Assembly (NCBI GenBank): GCA_002494895.1
Contig: DADA01000048.1
Location: forward strand, 1 to 33,647
Direction of reading: 5' to 3'
Length of the DNA stretch: 33,647 bases
DNA from: Nitrososphaera sp. UBA210
GTDB taxonomy: Archaea; Thermoproteota; Nitrososphaeria; Nitrososphaerales; Nitrososphaeraceae
The notes beneath the pieces are model-generated. The model searched no databases, was not told the DNA's origin, and saw only the letters and a list, made by a program, of their open reading frames with translations. Both the position numbers and the translations under genes were made by a program. Positions 23,106 through 31,029 of the stretch are shown one piece after another (the first letter of the stretch is position 1; each line of letters starts with the position of its first letter).

Positions 23106-24187
23106 AAAGAGTGAAGTTTGGTTTTACGCAGGGGCTCAATGTTGCAAGGCTTGGACTCGATGAAAACCAGATAATGACAGGCTGTCAGATGGCCGACAGG
23201 CTGGACTATGATTCCGTCTGGGCCATGGATCATTCCAACGTTCCCCAGTGGAAAAAGGCAGTAGTCAACGACGCGTGGATTCTGCTGGCGGCAATAGGGG
23301 CGATCACAAAGAACGTCGAGCTTGGAACGTGTGTCACGGACGCCATCAGGAGACACCCGTCTGCTATCGCACTGTCTGCCATAACGCTTGACAGAATCAC
23401 CCATGGCAGGGGGATTCTTGGCATAGGAGCCGGAGAGGCCCAGAACGTCGTGGATTTTGGGATCGAATTTAGCAAGCCCGTAACAAAGTTCAAGGAGCAA
23501 CTTGAAGTTATTGAGCGGCTGTTCAAGTCCGATCCGGATAACACTGTGAATTACAATGGCGAATATTACAAACTGATTAACGCCTGCCTTCAGGCAAAGA
23601 GCATCAGAAAGCCAAGGCCGCCCGTCTACATCGCCGCAGGTGCCCCAAAGACGCTGGAGCTCTGCGCGACTTATGGCGATGGCTGGATTCCCATTGGCTA
23701 CACTCCCGAGCTCTTCAAGGCGCATGCAAACGTGATCAAGGATCATGCAAAGAAGGCTGGCAGGCAGCTTGACGATTTCCAGTTCGCAAACGACGTCGAC
23801 ATTTATTTCACCGACGACGGCGAGGAGGCGTGGAACAAGATGAAAAATGCAGTGAAGGTCAGCCTCTTCAAGCCTGAATTACTAAAAGTCCATGACATCC
23901 CTCAGGATTCCGAGTTTGACTTTCGCAGGTACTTTACGGAATATGCGATGAACAAGCCGGAGCTCATGGAGCAGATGAAGCGCGCAGCCCTAAAGATACC
24001 TGACAGTGTGGCAAGGACGGCGATAGGCGTGGGCAAGCCTGATGACGTGATACAGATGCTGGACCGGTTCATCAAGGCGGGTACGAATCACTTTATCATA
24101 AGATTCTGGGGAGATGGCTACTTCAAGAACATCGAGATGTTCGGAACCAAGGTAATTCCGTACTTCCGTGAACAGGATCGCAAGTAA
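23102..24187 (+). CDS. F420-dependent LLM-class oxidoreductase, methylenetetrahydromethanopterin reductase-like (Mer)
   Basis: This 361-residue luciferase-like monooxygenase-fold enzyme begins KRVKFGFTQGLNVARLGLDE. It has MADRLDYDSVWAMDHSNVPQW, IGAITKNVELGTCVTDAIRRHP, the LDRITHGRGILGIGAGEAQN loop and PVYIAAGAPKTLELCATYGDGWIP. These fit F420-dependent members and most resemble Mer, which in methanogens reduces methylene- to methyl-tetrahydromethanopterin. Ammonia-oxidising archaea encode such proteins and make F420 but are not methanogens, so the reaction here could involve a tetrahydrofolate-type C1 carrier or another substrate. It starts at TTG 23102 after AGGAGG, overlapping a leader ORF. 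A loop near residues 240-270 (LLKVHDIPQDSEFDFRRYF) is longer than I would expect. It converges with the next gene. Confidence 0.85.
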   Translation: MKRVKFGFTQGLNVARLGLDENQIMTGCQMADRLDYDSVWAMDHSNVPQWKKAVVNDAWILLAAIGAITKNVELGTCVTDAIRRHPSAIALSAITLDRITHGRGILGIGAGEAQNVVDFGIEFSKPVTKFKEQLEVIERLFKSDPDNTVNYNGEYYKLINACLQAKSIRKPRPPVYIAAGAPKTLELCATYGDGWIPIGYTPELFKAHANVIKDHAKKAGRQLDDFQFANDVDIYFTDDGEEAWNKMKNAVKVSLFKPELLKVHDIPQDSEFDFRRYFTEYAMNKPELMEQMKRAALKIPDSVARTAIGVGKPDDVIQMLDRFIKAGTNHFIIRFWGDGYFKNIEMFGTKVIPYFREQDRK

Positions 24188-24202
24188 GTCTCTGGCGCCG
24201 TC

Positions 24203-25225
24203 TTATCGGAATGAGTCGAGCGAAAGCGATTTCTTTTCTTTCATGCTGCCTTTGCTGACAGGCTCGGCGTCGTAGCCCATTTCGACGAGCGACCTCGCAA
24301 ATTCCCCTGCAAAGCCATGGAAGGTATAGACTTTATCCGGCCGGCATTGCTTCACCGCGTCCACAAGCTCCGCGTAGTCGCAGTGGTCAGAAAGTGGTAT
24401 GACATAATCAAGGCCGGCCATGTACTTGTAGCCGGCGCCAACAGCCCAGCCTGTAAATCCGATAGTTACAGCGCCATACCTGTCCTTCATTTCCCTGACA
24501 AAAGAGTTTCGGGCATTCATCAGCGGCGCCACCATTATCCAGGGCTTGTTTGAAAGCAGCCCGAGGTCCTCTGCCTCTGAATAAGGCATCGCACTTTTGA
24601 GCTCTACTCCCAGATCGGAATAGACAGAGTTCATTCTTGCCACCGAATCATGTACGTATATCGGATCCCAGTGGCCAAACAACCTGGTCAGCAGCTGGGC
24701 TTTACCCAGTGTGTATCCCATAAGGATGACAGGGATGCCAAGGTCGTACATTTCAGAAATTATCTGATTTGTTCTGTGCGTCACTTCTGAAAGCGCAGGA
24801 AAAACGTATTCGGGACGCCCAAAAGTCGATTCTATTATCAGAGTCTTGGCATGTGGTAGTCTTGCAGGCTTCATGAACGCGCGCTCTCGAATCGAGATAT
24901 CGCCGGTGTAGAATAGCTGGTCTTCTATCAAGAGACCGCGAGAGCCCAGAATGTGGCCCGTATCTACAAGACGGAAGCCATTTTGCTCTTGCAAAGAATC
25001 AGGGATGTCATATCCTCTGGCCTTGGCTATAGTGGCAGTCTCTTTTGACGCAAGTATCTGCGTTCCGTCCTTGTTTTTCCTGCCGCGCCGATGGAGATGG
25101 TCCACATGGGCGTGTGAAACAAAAGCAAAGTCACATTCTCCCAAACTCGATGGGTCCAGCAGGATTTTGGTACCGTCGTATCTAACAGATATTCCTGACT
25201 GACCCACTGAAACGAGCGCTGCCAT
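24203..25225 (-). CDS. metallo-beta-lactamase-fold nuclease (YSH1/SNM1-like, compact beta-CASP type)
   Basis: This 340-residue protein has the hydrolase metal motif HAHVDH (His38, His40, Asp42, His43). Then come His91 in DTGHILGSRG, Asp109 in YTGDISIRE, STFGRPEY after residue 132, and His281 in PLSDHCDY. The region between about 150 and 265 forms a beta-CASP-like insert, with VILMGYTLGKAQLL and MVAPLMNARNSF. Related archaeal proteins are annotated as mRNA 3'-end processing factors or RNA/DNA exonucleases (COG1236-like). This one is shorter than the full CPSF-type enzymes and has no N-terminal KH domains. It starts at ATG 25225, about 34 bases downstream of a TATA-like TTAAAATAC (25255-25263). 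Substrate, RNA or DNA, is not decided by sequence. Confidence 0.85.
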   Translation of the reverse strand: MAALVSVGQSGISVRYDGTKILLDPSSLGECDFAFVSHAHVDHLHRRGRKNKDGTQILASKETATIAKARGYDIPDSLQEQNGFRLVDTGHILGSRGLLIEDQLFYTGDISIRERAFMKPARLPHAKTLIIESTFGRPEYVFPALSEVTHRTNQIISEMYDLGIPVILMGYTLGKAQLLTRLFGHWDPIYVHDSVARMNSVYSDLGVELKSAMPYSEAEDLGLLSNKPWIMVAPLMNARNSFVREMKDRYGAVTIGFTGWAVGAGYKYMAGLDYVIPLSDHCDYAELVDAVKQCRPDKVYTFHGFAGEFARSLVEMGYDAEPVSKGSMKEKKSLSLDSFR

Positions 25226-25275
25226 CCCGAGCTGTCAGACCTAGATTGCAGTACGTATTTTAACATTTAGCCAGT

Positions 25276-25298
25276 CCCGGATTCTACTGATAATCGGG
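25276..25298. repeat. inverted repeat between divergent promoters
   Basis: CCCG-G-ATT pairs with AATCGGG across an 8-base loop, giving seven base pairs with one bulged G. It sits between the TATA-like boxes of the MBL nuclease (25255-25263) and purN (25308-25315), so it could be an operator for either gene. The evidence is position and symmetry only. Confidence 0.3.
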
Positions 25299-25341
25299 AA
25301 ACAATGTGATAAATTTGATTGAGCGCGGTCTAGCGACATTT

Positions 25342-25989
25342 ATGAATAGGAGTAGACAATGCTTGTCTGTCGTGCTGAACCTTGGCATCCTGATTTCTGG
25401 AAGAGGCAGCAACATGGATGCTATCCTAACAGCCATCAAATCAGAAAAGATAAGAAATGTAAAGCCGTGTGTTGTGATTTCAAGCAAGCCTGAAGCCGCC
25501 GGCCTAAAGGTGGCTTCCGAAAAGCATGGCGTCCCGACCGAGGTAATTCCCGGACAGGGCCTGAAGGGGTGGGACTATGACCAGAAACTGGTTGCTGCCC
25601 TAAAACGGCACGGTGTTGTTCCGGACTCTGGCCTTGTCTGCCTTGCCGGCTTTATGAGGATAATAAGCCCCGAATTCGTCAGGGCATTCAGGATGCGGAT
25701 ATTGAACATTCATCCGGCCCTGCTCCCGTCGTTCCCGGGGCTTCATGCTCAAAAGCAGGCACTCGAATACGGCGTCAAGGTCTCGGGCTGCACCGTTCAT
25801 TTCGTAGATGAAGGAGTTGATTCGGGTCCCGTGATTCTGCAGAAGGCAGTGCCCGTACTGGAGACTGACACCGAAGAGACGTTGTCAGAGAGAATTCTAC
25901 AGCAAGAACACGAGCTCTATCCTGAGGCTGTCAGACTGTTCGCCGAAGGGCGAATCAGAATAGAGGGACGCGCAGCCTCTGTGCGCTAA
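25342..25989 (+). CDS. purN: phosphoribosylglycinamide formyltransferase (GART, folate-dependent)
   Basis: This protein of about 215 residues formylates GAR in purine synthesis. The glycinamide-phosphate loop is LISGRGSNM. The catalytic triad is clear: Asn and His in ILNIHPALLPSFPG, and Asp in VDEGVDSGPVIL. LVCLAGFMRIISPEFV is also characteristic. The N-terminus is uncertain. GTG 25306 would add 12 residues, and GTG 25372 (LNLGILISGRGSN) starts nearest to typical family members. ATG 25342 has a TATA-like GATAAATTTG about 30 bases upstream, so I use it. purM, which acts two steps later, is also in this window but separate. Its TAA lies one base from the convergent MFS stop. Confidence 0.92.
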   Translation: MNRSRQCLSVVLNLGILISGRGSNMDAILTAIKSEKIRNVKPCVVISSKPEAAGLKVASEKHGVPTEVIPGQGLKGWDYDQKLVAALKRHGVVPDSGLVCLAGFMRIISPEFVRAFRMRILNIHPALLPSFPGLHAQKQALEYGVKVSGCTVHFVDEGVDSGPVILQKAVPVLETDTEETLSERILQQEHELYPEAVRLFAEGRIRIEGRAASVR

Positions 25990-25990
25990 T

Positions 25991-27136
25991 CTATTTCCTC
26001 TTGAAGAGCGCTATGGTACCTGACAGCGCGCTGCCAATGAGAAACAGGGCCAGGTAGGGAACGTTCGACCCGAAAGCATCCGACGAGAGTCCGACGGCTA
26101 TTGGCCCCGCGGTCCATCCGACTCCAAAAAGCGTTTCGTAGACGCCCAACTTTTGGCCCACCTGTCCGGGGGGCGTGTTCCGAGTTACCAGATTAAACGT
26201 GACAGGGTAGAAAATGCTGGTAGCAAGACCTATCATAGCCAGTGCTATGGCAAAGGATAGGAATGAAGTGGAGGCAAACGAAATGAGCATCCCTACTGCC
26301 GTTGACGCAACTGCCAGAGCAAGCGCAAGCGTTGCAAATCTTGAAATCTTTTGCACAAAGTAAAGCGTTGCAAATCTTGACAACCCGAATACGAAAAACA
26401 GGATCTCGATGTCCTGGTTCGACAGCGATGCCTCTCTCATGTATGCCGGAAATATCGCAAGCACAACTCCGAACGTGACTGCATAGTACAGTAGAACGGT
26501 GGTCAGGGTTGGATATGACGACATTTCCCTGGCAACTTGGAGAATCGACCCCGCCTGGATTCTCGATTCTGGCTGCTGCACAACCGGCCGTCCATGCCCT
26601 CTCAGCAAAAGGGCAGGCACGAGCCCTGCGGCAACTGCAATCGCGGAAAACTGAAACAGCATCCTGTAGTCGAACGCATCGAGTACCAGCTTGCCTATCA
26701 AGGGACCTATCATAAAGCCAAAAACCCAGGCGGCCGTGAAGGTCGCGATTCCTTTTATTCGCGTCTCGGGGTTGGAGTTGGTCGAAATCAGGACTTCCGC
26801 CGACGGCCAGAATAGAGCATGCGCGACTCCGGCAAGGGTGCGAAACAGCATGACTTCTGGAACCGACTGCGCAGTTGACAGCATGAAAATGGCAAATGTG
26901 TTAAGCGTAATCCCGGCCGCAAGAATGTATGACTTGTTTATTCTGTCAAGCATCAGCCCGACAAAGAGTGGTGCGAACATGTAAGGGAGATAATTCACCG
27001 TTCCTATGAGGCCGACCTGCGAGTAGTCTGCCGCAAGCTCGTCCCTTGAGAAGACTGGCACGATGGGCGAATGCATCCCGTAGGAAATGCCAACCATCAC
27101 GGCGCAGATGGAGACGAGCAGGACGGCGCGATTCAT
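25991..27136 (-). CDS. major facilitator superfamily transporter
   Basis: This 381-residue integral membrane protein has about twelve hydrophobic segments. A classic MFS loop 2-3 motif is visible as GLMLDRINKSYIL, equivalent to G-x-x-x-D-R-x-x-x-x. The second half contains LSRFATLYFVQKISRFATLA at the corresponding loop. GVYETLFGVGWTAGPIAVGL and TRNTPPGQVGQKLG resemble multidrug and sugar efflux members, but the substrate cannot be predicted. It starts at ATG 27136, 6 bases after the stop of the upstream methyltransferase gene, so the two form an operon. Its stop is one base from the convergent purN stop. Confidence 0.9.
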   Translation of the reverse strand: MNRAVLLVSICAVMVGISYGMHSPIVPVFSRDELAADYSQVGLIGTVNYLPYMFAPLFVGLMLDRINKSYILAAGITLNTFAIFMLSTAQSVPEVMLFRTLAGVAHALFWPSAEVLISTNSNPETRIKGIATFTAAWVFGFMIGPLIGKLVLDAFDYRMLFQFSAIAVAAGLVPALLLRGHGRPVVQQPESRIQAGSILQVAREMSSYPTLTTVLLYYAVTFGVVLAIFPAYMREASLSNQDIEILFFVFGLSRFATLYFVQKISRFATLALALAVASTAVGMLISFASTSFLSFAIALAMIGLATSIFYPVTFNLVTRNTPPGQVGQKLGVYETLFGVGWTAGPIAVGLSSDAFGSNVPYLALFLIGSALSGTIALFKRK

Positions 27137-27142
27137 TGTGAT

Positions 27143-27841
27143 CTACTTGTATGCGGCGATAATGACGGCGCCGCCCATCATTCCTTTTTCAAATTCCACT
27201 TTTGAAAACTTTTCCTTTAGCATTGCGTCAAGCTCTGAATTCTTGGGCCAGCGCAAGTATGTTCCGTAAAGCGTCCTGAACTTCAAGCCCGCCTTTCCGG
27301 CAACAAGGTATGCGAAAACGCCCAGAAAGTATTTCAAATATACGGATACCAGTTTTCGCTGAACCGAACCGTCAGGCTTGCCCAGGTCCACTATCACCAG
27401 CCTTCCACCTCCCCTTAGTACCCTGTGCATTTCTGCTATCGCCTGCCTCAGCTGTATTGCGTCGCGCAGCGAGTAGCCGCACATTACCGCATCGAAAATA
27501 CCGTCACGGAAGGGCATGAACTCAAAGACTCCCGATGAAAGCGCCGCGTCAGTCCTAGGAAAGTAATTCTTTACGTTTGCGAGCATTTCTGGAATTGGGT
27601 CGTACATTACTATGTGGACATCAGCAGCAGAGATCGCGACGCGTGACATATTGCCATAGCCGGACCCTGCGTCAAGTACGATATTACCTGGGAGTATGCG
27701 CCCTCGGATGCCCCGCTGCCTGTATGCTTCATCTTTTCCGAGAGAAATTACCCTGTTGACCTTGTCATAGACGGGTATAATGGAACGCAATACATCAATG
27801 ACTTCGGCCCAGTAGCGATTCCCGAGTCCGCCAGACGACAA
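27143..27841 (-). CDS. UbiE/COQ5-like SAM-dependent methyltransferase
   Basis: This 232-residue class I methyltransferase begins with a helical stretch (SIIPVYDKVNRVISLGKDEAYRQ) typical of UbiE/MenG. The SAM motif I is VLDAGSGYG (about 55-63), with acidic Asp81 at the end of the second strand (VMYDPIPEML). FMPFRDGIFDAVMCGYSLRDA and EMHRVLRGGGRLVIVDLGKP follow, close to the UbiE pattern. Nitrososphaera-type archaea contain menaquinone, so a quinone methylation role is plausible; other small-molecule targets are possible. The start is TTG at 27841; no ATG occurs before the motif. A TATA-like CTATAATAATGG (about 27865-27876, minus strand) is centred about 30 bases upstream. An MFS gene follows 6 bases after it. 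Confidence 0.85.
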   Translation of the reverse strand: MSSGGLGNRYWAEVIDVLRSIIPVYDKVNRVISLGKDEAYRQRGIRGRILPGNIVLDAGSGYGNMSRVAISAADVHIVMYDPIPEMLANVKNYFPRTDAALSSGVFEFMPFRDGIFDAVMCGYSLRDAIQLRQAIAEMHRVLRGGGRLVIVDLGKPDGSVQRKLVSVYLKYFLGVFAYLVAGKAGLKFRTLYGTYLRWPKNSELDAMLKEKFSKVEFEKGMMGGAVIIAAYK

Positions 27842-27891
27842 CCGTTGGCAGGTGATGCTATGCCATTATTATAGATAAGCAGCAAGGCCGT

Positions 27892-28314
27892 TTATTCGTC
27901 TTCCAGCATTTTCTTCCAAAGAGCGATTTCATGGTCAAAGCCATGAAGCTGCATCTCAAAGTCTTCATCAGTCATCCCGTCTGGCCTCACGAACGTCCAC
28001 GAGGTCGTCGATCCGCCTCTATTGGGCACTATTCGGACGTACACGCGCCAGTCCAGCCCTGCACCAACAAAGCGATGATCCAGAACTCCGGTATTGCGAT
28101 CTGGCGTGTGTTTCAACTTTGCCTCGCCGCCGCTGACGTGGTCAAAAGTCCACCAGCCGTCCTCGCCCTTGGTCACGGATTTCGCCGCGCCTCCCGCCTC
28201 CATGCTCAATTTCACGTTCTCGAAAAAGTTGAAAACGTCGCTTGCATTCCTGCTGACTGTCATCGTCTTGGTGATCACCTTGCGCGGAGGGTCGTCCTGC
28301 ATTTGCGCGGCCAT
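27892..28314 (-). CDS. SRPBCC-family (START-like) ligand-binding protein
   Basis: This 140-residue protein fits the helix-grip SRPBCC fold: KVITKTMTVSRNASDVFNFFENV (first strand and helix), a central sheet including GWWTFDHVSGGEAKLKHTP and STTSWTFVRP, and a long C-terminal helix (EDFEMQLHGFDHEIALWKKMLED). Polyketide cyclase-like proteins and carbon monoxide dehydrogenase subunit G share this layout. The bound ligand is unknown. It starts at ATG 28314; ATG 28302 is possible. A TATA-like AGAATTTAAGG lies about 23-26 bases upstream. It is a single gene between the methyltransferase and the divergent helicase. Confidence 0.8.
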   Translation of the reverse strand: MAAQMQDDPPRKVITKTMTVSRNASDVFNFFENVKLSMEAGGAAKSVTKGEDGWWTFDHVSGGEAKLKHTPDRNTGVLDHRFVGAGLDWRVYVRIVPNRGGSTTSWTFVRPDGMTDEDFEMQLHGFDHEIALWKKMLEDE

Positions 28315-28432
28315 TTAGTCCTCTTGCCCCCTTAAATTCTAACAACCGAACCAACTCAATATGGTTCAGTCTGTAAATCGCGCTGGAACATGACAAGCAT
28401 TTTATTGTGAAAATGCACAGCAAGGATCCACG

Positions 28433-30997
28433 GTGGCCAACAAATATCGCTGCCCCAGGTGTTCATTGCTACACGCGGTTGGCGTCGACAAGATCTTTGA
28501 CGGCAGGCTGATATTTCGTTGTTCAAAGTGCGGACTGTGCTCGATAGTACCACAGGCTTCCAGCATGGATGATGCATACTTGGATTTCCTTGACCATTTC
28601 GACGGCGGAAAGGGAGTAGCCGACTCGGGCGATTTGAAACTGCTTATGGAACATGAGAAGATAATACGATCGCCTGCCGAGATAGATTCCTTTCTTTCTT
28701 CCGGTGAGGCGACTGGCGATTCACTCCTTCAGGATGTCCTGCACTCGCAGCAGGACTATGTGGTTGATTTCAGGGTAATAGAGGAGCCGCCGCCGGATCC
28801 GGGTTCAAGAGTTGAAGAACTGCCAGTTGACGGGGCCATCATTGGAGTCCTGCAGAAGAAAAAATTTGGCCGGCTCTATCTGTTCCAGGAAGAAGCGATA
28901 AAAAAGATCTTGCAGGGAGCCGACGTTGTCATCACTGCCCCAACGGCGTCGGGCAAGACAGAAGCCTTCTGCATTCCCATATTGCAAAGAATCGCCGAAC
29001 AGGTTCCCCGGTTTGGCTCGCTGCGACCGGGGCAGGGTGGCAAGATATCTGCCATCTTTGTCTATCCTACCAAGGCACTCGCAAGAGACCAGCTTCCGAA
29101 AATTAGAGAGCTGGCAGAACCTCTTGGGATACTGGCATCGGTGCTTGACGGAGACACTCCAGAGAAGGACAGAAATTCAATCATGCTTTCTCCCCCGGAC
29201 ATCATTGTCACAAATCTTGATGTATTGCACTACCACTTGATGCATCGGACAGGATTTTCGCGCCTGTTGAAGACTGCGAAATTCCTGGTGGTAGACGAGG
29301 CCCATGTCTATACGGGCGTCTTTGGTGCCAATGCCCACTATGTTATTCGGAGGCTCGAGAGGTTCACGGGAAGGCTCCAGATAGTCGCTGCCTCGGCCAC
29401 TCTACCCAATGCCGGAGATTTTTGCCGGACACTTTTTGGCAGGGAGATTCAGGTAATAGAGGGCAGGGGAAGGCGAGGGAAGGTTAATCTGGCAATAATA
29501 TTCCCTTCCCTCCGTTCCTTTAGATCGCTTACGCTTGACCTGCTAAGACAGACAACAAAAAGGGATCACAGGACAATTGCCTTTGCAAGCTCGCACCTGG
29601 GCTCCGAGCTGACGGCCTTTTACGCATCGCGGCAAGGAGTAAGCATCAGGGTACACAGGGCAGGGCTGGCGCCGGCTATCAGGAAGGAAGTGGAACAGCA
29701 GTTCAAGTCAGGGAGGCTCTCCGCTATTTCCGCCACTCCCACGCTCGAGCTTGGAATAGACATTGGCGACGTGGACGCGATAATATCAAACATTGTGCCC
29801 GTCAACCGGCTCGTTCAAAGAGTTGGAAGGGCTGCCAGGAGAGGTCAAAAGGGCTATGCATTTCTTGCCCTTGGCAACGATCCCATAAGCCAGTATTACA
29901 AGATGCATCCATCGGACTATCTTGCCGACCACGAATATGCCTATACCGATCCCTCGAATCCATTCGTCCGCGAGTACCAGGTTCTCGCCATGATCTGTGA
30001 CAGGCCGCTCGCAGTTGGCGAATCAAAGCCGTTCTGGGATACTATTCAGGTTCTGATTTCAAAGGGGCTTGTCAGATCGGTCAAGGAACGGTTCGTTCCG
30101 GATCTAAAGGAGGCGATGAGCGTCCTGAAACAATACAGCATACGTGGAATCGGAACCCGGGTTGACATCAAATTCAATAACAAGGTAGTCGGGGACCGGG
30201 CTCTGCCCCAGGCTCTTGAAGAGCTGCACCCATCTGCCATATACTTTCTTGCGGGCAGGCGGTACAAGGTGCGCGAGCTCCACTTTGAGCGGAACGGCCA
30301 GCCTTATGCCGAGCTGGCGCTGATACCCTCCGACTATCCCTACTACACAAAAGCACTGACCGATGAGTGGCCATCGATACTCGAGACTTTCGAGAAAAAG
30401 ACCGTATTTGGAATAGAGGTGGCATACTGCTCGCTCAAGATCAAAAAGCAGGTGCTCGGCTTTGCAAACATCGAGATCGGACAGGAAGTCTCGCAGGGCA
30501 AGAAGGTGATGCTCGAAACGCCGCTTGAATTCGAGTTTCTTACAAAGGGATTTGTTTTCAGGGCTCCTCGGCCTGCCGACATTATTTCAAAAGCGGAGGA
30601 CGAGCAGTACGTGGAAATGAGCGCGTTCCACGCGTCCGAGCATGTCGTGATAGAAGGAAGCGCCATGATCACCGGCGGCGCATCGCAGGACCTTGGCGGG
30701 ATCTCCCTTGGATCGTCAGGCCTGATATTTGTCTATGACGGGAGCATCGGCGGAAACGGTGCGAGCAGGGCACTGTATGACAGGCTTGACAAGGCCTTTG
30801 GCAGGGCGCTGCGAATACTTTCAGAGTGTCCGTGTACGAGCGAGAGCGGCTGCCCGCGCTGTACCTACTCGTACCGCTGCGGCAACAACAACGAGTATCT
30901 TCACAAAGCCGCGGCAGTCGAAGTCATGAATAGAATCGCTGATGGCGAGCGAACTGAAATAGGAGATCAGATATGGGGCGACAGGGCTCTGGTTTGA
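28433..30997 (+). CDS. DEAH-box superfamily 2 helicase with N-terminal zinc ribbon and C-terminal DUF1998 (MrfA/YprA-like)
   Basis: This 854-residue protein has three parts. An N-terminal zinc ribbon has Cys7, Cys10, Cys30 and Cys33 (YRCPRC, RCSKCG). The helicase core runs from about residue 140 to 500. It has the Q-type YLFQEEAI, Walker A TAPTASGKTE with Lys175, DEAH at 288-291, SATLPN, SATPTLELGIDIGDV and the arginine-finger motif QRVGRAARRGQKG. The C-terminal DUF1998 region has a four-cysteine cluster C799-x-C801-x5-C807-x2-C810 in CPCTSESGCPRC. Bacillus MrfA, with the same core and DUF1998, acts with MrfB in repair of mitomycin-type DNA lesions, so a repair role is plausible. No MrfB-like nuclease is adjacent. 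The start is GTG 28433, with TATA-like CATTTTATTG about 31 bases upstream. Topoisomerase IB follows. Confidence 0.9.
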   Translation: MANKYRCPRCSLLHAVGVDKIFDGRLIFRCSKCGLCSIVPQASSMDDAYLDFLDHFDGGKGVADSGDLKLLMEHEKIIRSPAEIDSFLSSGEATGDSLLQDVLHSQQDYVVDFRVIEEPPPDPGSRVEELPVDGAIIGVLQKKKFGRLYLFQEEAIKKILQGADVVITAPTASGKTEAFCIPILQRIAEQVPRFGSLRPGQGGKISAIFVYPTKALARDQLPKIRELAEPLGILASVLDGDTPEKDRNSIMLSPPDIIVTNLDVLHYHLMHRTGFSRLLKTAKFLVVDEAHVYTGVFGANAHYVIRRLERFTGRLQIVAASATLPNAGDFCRTLFGREIQVIEGRGRRGKVNLAIIFPSLRSFRSLTLDLLRQTTKRDHRTIAFASSHLGSELTAFYASRQGVSIRVHRAGLAPAIRKEVEQQFKSGRLSAISATPTLELGIDIGDVDAIISNIVPVNRLVQRVGRAARRGQKGYAFLALGNDPISQYYKMHPSDYLADHEYAYTDPSNPFVREYQVLAMICDRPLAVGESKPFWDTIQVLISKGLVRSVKERFVPDLKEAMSVLKQYSIRGIGTRVDIKFNNKVVGDRALPQALEELHPSAIYFLAGRRYKVRELHFERNGQPYAELALIPSDYPYYTKALTDEWPSILETFEKKTVFGIEVAYCSLKIKKQVLGFANIEIGQEVSQGKKVMLETPLEFEFLTKGFVFRAPRPADIISKAEDEQYVEMSAFHASEHVVIEGSAMITGGASQDLGGISLGSSGLIFVYDGSIGGNGASRALYDRLDKAFGRALRILSECPCTSESGCPRCTYSYRCGNNNEYLHKAAAVEVMNRIADGERTEIGDQIWGDRALV

Positions 30998-31029
30998 GCG
31001 GTAAGGTTTAAGAGTAGTTCCAGACGGTT

